DNA from: Phytoseiulus persimilis
Lineage: Eukaryota > Arthropoda > Arachnida > Mesostigmata > Phytoseiidae
Direction: 5' to 3'
NCBI GenBank assembly: GCA_037576195.1
Contig: CM075101.1
Span: 17,670,001-17,734,000 of the forward strand
Length of the DNA: 64,000 bases
Positions 58,367 through 64,000 of the stretch are shown in pieces. The position numbers and the translations under genes were made by a program. Every line of letters begins with the position of its first letter. The stretch's first letter is position 1. The notes under the pieces were generated by a model, which saw only the letters and a list, made by a program, of their open reading frames with translations, searched no databases and was not told the origin of the DNA.

Positions 58367-61300
58367 GTCATTGCATCACCGAGCCCCGATTGTTGAATTC
58401 GTATTGAAGCCGGGCCAGCGGCTCCCATTCTAGCCCTGCAACACCTCGGACTCTCCTTTGTGTTCCGTCAAGACGACCCCGGGCGGGCAGCGGGCGTTTT
58501 CGTCTTTGTCGACATTTTTCCCAGGTTTCTCGCACTCTCCGCGCGGACGAGTTCGCCCTGTTCTGAAGTGCTCATTTCTTTCGTGGGCTGCGACCCTGGT
58601 CCCGCAGTCTCAACCTTCCTCCAGGATCCGTACTCGGCAGGGAAAGAAGGAGGAGCTCTCTGAGGCCCATGTTTGTGCGGTTGCGGTTTTGTTTCAATCT
58701 TTGTTTGTGCTACTCGCGTCGTACAAACATCCAGTGGTGAGGTTTTGTTGCGGTGGTCGACCGAGAGTGCTCACTCACACGCCATCGACTCCTCTGTTTT
58801 CTTTTTCCCCGCTCGGTCGTGTCGTCTCTCTTGTTCCTGTCTCCTGTGCTCTCCAGGACTCCATGAGGATCTCGAGATCACTCAGCTCGGCGTCCATTTG
58901 ATTTCTCCTGACTCGTGAATCAAGAAGACAGCGAGGTCATTAAAGACAGGAACGTTGGGAACAAAATATTGGGATGTGTACGGCCGACGCAGAAAACTTT
59001 CACTCGACATCACAGACGGTAGGAGATGCGTCCACCGCTGGAAACGATTCCGATCGGCTCCGGGTTGGTGTTCTGTCTCCCGTTGCTTTTTATGAGAGAA
59101 AGAAAGGCTTGCCAAAGTGGTGCCTTCCCACAAACGACGCCTTCTCGGGCTGCCATGAAAGGAGAATCCGCTCGTGTCCGCCGAAACGTCAGGTGTTATC
59201 GCTCTATTCGTCTGTTCCATAAACAAAGGAGAATCGAATGAGTCACGAAGCTTTGGCCGGACCTCGTTCACCTTCCCTCCCGAAGGTGTCCCGGACGATG
59301 ACAGGGACCCGAATGCCGGATTGGAGCGCTCGCAATCTACCGTTGATGGGGGAAACGCTTTCGTAGACGAGAAAAAAGCGGGGTAAAGTCGTACATTAAT
59401 AATGCAGCCGGGGCTCGACAACTGCTTCCTGCAGCTAGCCTTACCCGTTTTCCCGCCCTCCTACCTCTGAAATATGGTTCGGGATAAGGTGTCCTCTGTC
59501 TTGGATCTGGCATAAAGCCCCGCGGTTCATTCGCCCTGAGCGGCCGGTTCTTGTTTTCCTCCGCCACTGCGAGAAGCTGCGCCGTCGTTGCGGCCATCCT
59601 GCTTCTCGGAGTGGACGGCATTTCTTCGTTGAGGGATTTCAAGTTTCGGATCCCGTGAGGAATGGGGGAGGGAAATCGCCGAAAATAGGGGAAATTCATG
59701 AGGAACGCGTCCGGAGAACGGAAGACTCAGAATTTCGCATCTCGGAATACCCCACTTTCGCTGGTTGTCTTCGCCGCGGTACTTCCTGGATCCAAGATGT
59801 CTGCGAGATCTCTGGAACTTGGTGCGCCTTTGCGTTTCTGTTCAGCTGGAAGGAAAAATCGATTTTTTCGATGTCCTTGTGGCTCTGCTCGCAGAATGGA
59901 CGGCCGGCCGGCGGTTCGACCTCGTTGCTGGTTTCTATCAGGCTATCGAAAAGTCATAAGTCTTCGCCGCCCGGAGCCGTTTGGCCATTCAGGTTCGCCG
60001 AGTCAGCATGGCGCTGTGAATGAAAAAGCTCGATTGCTGTTTCAAGAGGACTGTATTGCGTAGTCGTTGACTGGGGAAACTCGCGGGCGTAGCTGACGTT
60101 CGGGAACCCGGAGTAGAGGACCTCTCAGGGTTTGTCGATCCCACCTCTGTGTTTGGAAAAGTAGCTCCCCCGGCCCCGGTGGGGAGCCGGGGTGGAAGCT
60201 GCGGTGATATCGCTGATTCGCTCCCAACAAGCCAGAAGCAGTGAACATCAACGGTTGCTGGAGCGAGCGGCTGGAGACCGGCGCGCCGTTGCTAGACGAC
60301 TTCAAATTGACATAGTTGACTTCGGGAACAGCGAACAATTATCGAAATTCCTATCCGACATTCAATGAAGTGGCTCTTCATCTTGTTGTCCGACTTCTAC
60401 GCTCTCTGGCTTCGGAGCGACCGAACAAACAGAGCGGTCCAGAGAAAGCAACTGAGCTCGACTCTCGCTCGTTACCAATCATGCGCTTGAGTTGTTTTCC
60501 GGTCCGTCCGTCTGCCGTAGGTTTGTCAGGCCATACGTACGGAGAGACGCGAGCGGCGGTTTCCTCGCGGGTCGTTGGCATTCGGCTGGCGGCTTCGAAG
60601 TTCTATTTCTCCTCCTTTCGGTTACAAAGATCTCTAATGAAGCTCCGTCGGACCCGGGTCTGGAAACCCTCGACCGCAACTCGGTAAACTGTTCTTTTCC
60701 TCCGCTAATTTTGGAGAGTTTCTATTTAATATGCAGCAAACTGAGTGCAGTGTGTTTAATTTTGGCCGTCAAGGGAGAATTCCGAGCGAGCAGGCAGGCC
60801 GGCGGGCGGGCGGGCGGGCGGTCGAGCAAAGGAGAACAAGACGGAGCGAGAGACGCAAAAAAATGATGACAGGGGTCGCAGTCAGCAAAGTGTGTCTTTC
60901 AGCAAAATAGGAAGTTGGCATGATCGGAGATCTTTGCGAGTCGGGCGTCCCGGCCCAAACCCGCCGAATGCTCTTTTAATCAGTGTTCTCCTCGATGCTA
61001 TGGCAACTTCCGGCCACGCCGATTGCACTCTGTCCCGTCGTTCGACCCTTTTTAGCTAACGGCAACCGGCCAAATTGGAAGTCATGCTCGATTTGAGTGA
61101 GCGAACCTGCGTTCGAGGTTGCTCCGAGACGATTGATCATTCGAGCGGGGGTGGATTCCGGGAGTTCCACGGAACTCGCCTCAAACTCAAGACATCCTTC
61201 GTCTGCGCTTCGTGGGAGGCGACCACGATTCGAAACTAGCATGCATCGGATCAACTTCCTTGGCATAATTATTGCTTCCGGGCCCACTGTGACCTTGACC

Positions 61301-61554
61301 GCCGCGTTCGTGGAGAGGCGAACGCCGCTGACTTTCAGGCGGACAGCCGCTAGCGGGATCAGGCTCGGTGAGAGCCGACGAAGGCTTCACGAGTCTCGAT
61401 AACAAAGCGGCGTATATGACGCGCGTTTCGAAGAGGCGGCTCGCCCGAGCTGGCGACGGATCTATCGACCGACCGCCATCGTCTTCCTGTTGACCTATAT
61501 TCTGATCTCGCTCCAAAAACGCGAGGTTTCTCCTGCAGCGCGCCGAAATGCAAC
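58367..61554. other. No supported gene
   Basis: About 3.2 kb with uninformative open frames on both strands and the GGGC tract at 60.8 kb. Confidence 0.35.
60801..60818. repeat. GGGC tract with G-quadruplex potential
   Basis: 60804-60818 reads GGGCGGGCGGGCGGG, identical to 2163-2177. It is preceded by CAGGCAGGCC. Unlike the first copy I see no long inverted arm beside it. Confidence 0.85.
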
Positions 61555-61773
61555 CTGTGCAACCCCGAAACGTGCGCTCCCGAATTCCATGGGAGCTCCT
61601 CCGAAACAAGTTTTCCTCAGTTGTGTGTAGACGCAAAACTTCGTCAATCGAGCTTGATCCGATGAAGTGGTCGCGCACGGAGCCGCCAGCGATTTTCCAC
61701 AACTGAATTCCGATCGAGTTCGAGACTTGTCGACTGTTCGATCCGCGAATCGGCCGATAGAGAATCGGCATGG
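61555..61773 (-). CDS. Candidate exon; weak calreticulin-like motif
   Basis: Minus strand. A good acceptor (pyrimidine-rich CTTGCTCTGTTTTGCTG then GAATAG, AG at 61775-61774) opens a frame of 72 codons to a donor CACAG|GTTGCA (GT at 61554), phase 1 to phase 1. Over its first 57 codons G+C by position is about 47/46/61 percent. The segment SIGIQLWKIAGGSVRDHFIG has the order G-x-x-L-W, Gly, Asp-x-Phe seen near the end of the conserved region of calreticulin/calnexin chaperones (GLxLWxxxxGxxFDNF). The rest does not obviously align, so this may be coincidence. The frame stays open beyond the donor to about 61187. Confidence 0.3.
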
Positions 61774-62011
61774 CTATTCTCGCGCAGCAAAACAGAGCAA
61801 GGAAACTTCAGGGCAGAGCTAGAATCCGCTATCCGCTTCCGAACCGGAGCGGATATTGAGCGTGCCTCGTTCCGACGCTTCTTGAGGACGACCAGAAGCC
61901 TCAAGACGCACCGAAGAGAGACGTCTGTTCCTTCGGCATTTAATGCTTTTCCGAAGCGGAACATTCGCCGGGGAGGAACCTTCATCGCTTCCACGAATAA
62001 CTCATCTTCAG

Positions 62012-62335
62012 TTTGATTCGCTCCGTTCCGGAACCCGGCGAGATTTCCATTTTCTACTCAGCATCGGTATTATCTCTTGGCGGATCGGTGCTGCCTGCCG
62101 AGATGACGTCTATCCTCATGCACCACGACGGGGATAAAACCGTGGTCGGATCCGAGCTTGGAGTCCTGACGTTCTTAGAACTTGTTTCGCACTCCCGCCT
62201 TGGATTCATCGTTGACGGTTTGGAAAAAGGCGGCTGGTGTTGCTGTTTGCCTCCCCTTCCTATTTGTCTAGCTATCTTCTCCCGCTGCTCGTTCACATCG
62301 GGTCCCTCGCGACCTCCACCTTGCTCCCGAACGAC
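62012..62335 (+). CDS. Candidate internal exon, unknown product
   Basis: Plus strand. From ACTCATCTTCAG (AG at 62010-62011) to a donor CGAC|GTAAGG (GT at 62336), 324 nt, phase 2 at both ends. Over 75 codons G+C by position is about 59/41/63 percent, among the best coding signatures here. The peptide is balanced and hydrophobic-patterned, with GGSVLPAEMTSILMHHDGDK and LGVLTFLELVSHSRLGFIVD. The last third turns Cys/Pro-rich (CCCLPPLPIC), where the bias weakens, so the exon could end earlier. A second overlapping donor AAG|GTAAGG is 5 nt further but lies beyond an in-frame TAA. The long minus-strand frame opposite (62054-62761) is probably its shadow. No family is recognised. Confidence 0.42.
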
Positions 62336-62339
62336 GTAA

Positions 62340-63199
62340 GGTAAGGGCGGCCGTAATAAATAACCTTGAGATCCGCCGGGTTTCAATGGCTGGGATTGCC
62401 TGTGATGAATGACTGACTCAGTCAGAGGGTCGAGCGGAGCAGGACAGGGCAGATCCATCGGCGGCCAGGGTCCGAGTTCGGGAGTAAACAGTGGATTACC
62501 CTCTCCGAGAGGACAGGGACGGGATCGAAAAAGTCGACAACGTCGGCGATTCGCTAACGCTGCTTGTACTCGCTGCCGCTTCAGGTCACAACCCGGGGAC
62601 TTTCGTGGACTACGAACGAGAGAGCGTGTTCCCCCCGAACGTGCCCTCCCCACGTCCAAGGCGTAGGGGGGGACAAGAAGTCGATCCGAATTTTCACATC
62701 TCGACCACATCATGTCTGCTCCGGACTTCTTCGATGTCCTTTCGAGCCTTCTCCCGTCCACATTGACCGTTGGTCATGGCCACGCTTGCCGTTTTCCGAG
62801 TGCTCGACACCAACTTTGTGGGCCGTCCATCGTTGAGAAAGACCTGAAACACCGCAGCGCGCCCGTTCCGAGATGTCTCCCGACTCAGTCGTGCGCCAAT
62901 CTGCCCAGAAATAGAAACGGGCCTGATCCGTGGTCGGGGTGGATCGAGGAGCGTGCCGTTTGCGTCCTGCGCCGAAGTCCACGTTTTGCATGAATTTACG
63001 CAAGGTCCGCGTCGCCCGTCCCTTGCCCGATCATCGGTCCAGCTGCTCGCGCACTTTTCCAACGTTCACGGCTGGATTTGAGTTGGACTTGGTCGCGTCT
63101 CCTCCAAATGGAGCGAGACTCGTTTTCCGTTCCACTCTCTGTTCCCGAGTCGCTGATTGTCCTCAAATCCCGCGCGGGGACGCGGATACGGCTACGGAA
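62340..63199. other. No single supported gene
   Basis: Several frames on both strands are open and protein-like (for example ATG at 62712 plus; 62694-63062 minus), but they contradict each other. A minus donor TTGC|GTAAAT near 62998 is noted. Confidence 0.3.
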
Positions 63200-64000
63200 T
63201 CAGGCGGCCGGCGACTGCGTAATGGAACGGGGTTCACCATTACAAGCATAAGTCGCGAATGGAGCAGCAATGAAAGTCGCAGTGGATAAATGAAAGACAA
63301 TGAAGTCGACGGCGGGGAGGACGACCTCGGAGACAGTACAAGTCGCAGCTCCGTGTAGCGCGCGAGTTTTTCGTCCGAGTTTTTCTCCAGAGGTGAACTG
63401 CGAGGGAATCACCGAAAATCGTTCCAGCTCCGAAGCTTCGGGGTTAAACTTGCTATTTGGTTCCATCGAGACTCGCTTCCGCCTTTGCCGACTCCGCTGG
63501 CCGATCAAAGAAGGAGGAGCACAACTTCTTTGAGCGAGGAGAGCGCTAACGACTCCGCGCGATAATTTGTTAGCCATGCAGTGTAGGCTATCGATGATTG
63601 CCCTCCGCCGTCGTGGGATCGCCGAGCGGCTCGTCCGTTTCTCTTGGGTTTGATTGAGGACCCAGCTGGCGCGATCTTCTTGGCTCGCCACCTCTTGTTG
63701 TACTGACTCCAGGCGGATTCTCAGCCCGAATTCCATCTCCGCAAGCTTCCTTCTCGGTCGTCGACTTGTTCCCCTCACGCAGGCTGGGGAGGCGCCGAGT
63801 TTAACCAATTTGGCGCCGAGTTCAACCAATTTGGCGCCGAGTTTAACCAATTTGGCGCCGAGTTCAACCAATTTGGCGCCGAGTTCAACCAATTTGGCGC
63901 CGAGTTCAACCAATTTGGCGCCGAAACTGCGATTCCGCTCTCGACAAGACCAGCGCGGTGCGCGAACGGTGCATTGGGAGCTGGGCGGAGGGAGACACGC
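63200..64000 (-). CDS. Partial frame with heptad repeats and a helical region, unknown product
   Basis: The minus-strand frame is open from the right edge of the window to a stop at about 63200, some 266 codons, so the gene is cut by the window edge or this is one long exon. In reading order it has a Pro/Ser/Arg-rich start. Then come six heptads of the type VELGAKL/VKLGAKL encoded by the 21-bp minisatellite, and then a charged, helix-compatible part (RKLAEMEFGLRIRLESVQQE and on) that could form a coiled coil. Over 80 codons after the repeat, G+C by position is about 61/50/60 percent. The repeat also leaves four other frames open, so openness there is weak evidence. The part below about 63400 may be read-through past an unseen donor. 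No family is recognised. Confidence 0.38.
   Translation of the reverse strand, partial: ACLPPPSSQCTVRAPRWSCRERNRSFGAKLVELGAKLVELGAKLVELGAKLVKLGAKLVELGAKLVKLGASPACVRGTSRRPRRKLAEMEFGLRIRLESVQQEVASQEDRASWVLNQTQEKRTSRSAIPRRRRAIIDSLHCMANKLSRGVVSALLAQRSCAPPSLIGQRSRQRRKRVSMEPNSKFNPEASELERFSVIPSQFTSGEKLGRKTRALHGAATCTVSEVVLPAVDFIVFHLSTATFIAAPFATYACNGEPRSITQSPAA
63791..63924. repeat. 21-bp minisatellite, six copies plus a partial
   Basis: Six perfect-length units starting GGCGCCGAG and ending CCAATTT at 63791, 63812, 63833, 63854, 63875 and 63896, then 8 bp of a seventh. The only difference between units is T or C at unit position 12: units 1 and 3 have TTTAAC, the others TTCAAC. On the minus strand this changes Glu to Lys in the heptad. 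Confidence 0.97.

Noticed and set aside
62054-62761. 235-codon Pro/Gln-rich minus frame
   Set aside because: Weak codon-position bias; lies opposite a better-supported plus-strand exon.
1-64000. Transposon, retroelement, CRISPR or prophage signatures
   Set aside because: I saw no reverse transcriptase or transposase motif, no terminal repeats, no regularly spaced direct repeats other than simple repeats and the 21-bp minisatellite.

Overview
The window looks like nuclear DNA of a eukaryote, most likely an invertebrate animal. There are no operons, no long intact genes, no rRNA and no convincing tRNA. Open frames are short and flanked by GT/AG splice-like sites. Two candidate introns are very short (62 and 86 nt). 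The base composition is close to half G+C, CpG is not visibly depleted, and short tandem repeats are frequent. A mesostigmatid mite or another compact, GC-balanced arthropod genome would fit, but that is inference; nothing here fixes the species.

Many stretches are open on both strands by chance, so an open frame alone means little. I kept protein-coding calls only where several signals agree: splice-like sites, compatible intron phase, and (counted by hand) G+C lower at codon position 2 than at positions 1 and 3. Most calls are single candidate exons, not whole genes, and confidence is modest throughout.

Layout. 0-10 kb: a possible start exon (1828), a GA-rich tract, a G-quadruplex/hairpin cluster (2163-2200), a longer possible start exon (3153) and a composition-supported exon (9503-9647), all plus-strand exons. 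11-19 kb: a small plus-strand frame (11350), a minus-strand start exon (16918-17010) with a possible SH3-like exon below it, and plus-strand candidates at 17.4 and 18.9 kb. 21.7-22.2 kb: a minus-strand exon pair whose phases match across a 62-nt intron. 24.3-25.4 kb: two plus-strand exons, the first resembling the start of a fibronectin type III domain. 27.7-30.7 kb: several minus-strand exons, including a phase-matched pair and a 90-codon start exon with two membrane segments. 33.7, 42.9 and 44.6 kb: isolated candidates. 52.7-54.0 and 58.0-58.4 kb: coding-like sequence, with reading-frame jumps at 53.7, 53.8 and 58.1 kb that introns cannot explain. 61.5-64 kb: a minus-strand exon, a well-supported plus-strand exon (62012-62335), and a minus-strand frame running off the right edge that carries a 21-bp minisatellite read as heptads.

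No pathway or multi-gene system can be reconstructed. The most useful leads are the phase-matched exon pairs, the minisatellite frame, the frame-jumping regions, and the strong bias of long homopolymers towards G/C rather than A/T.
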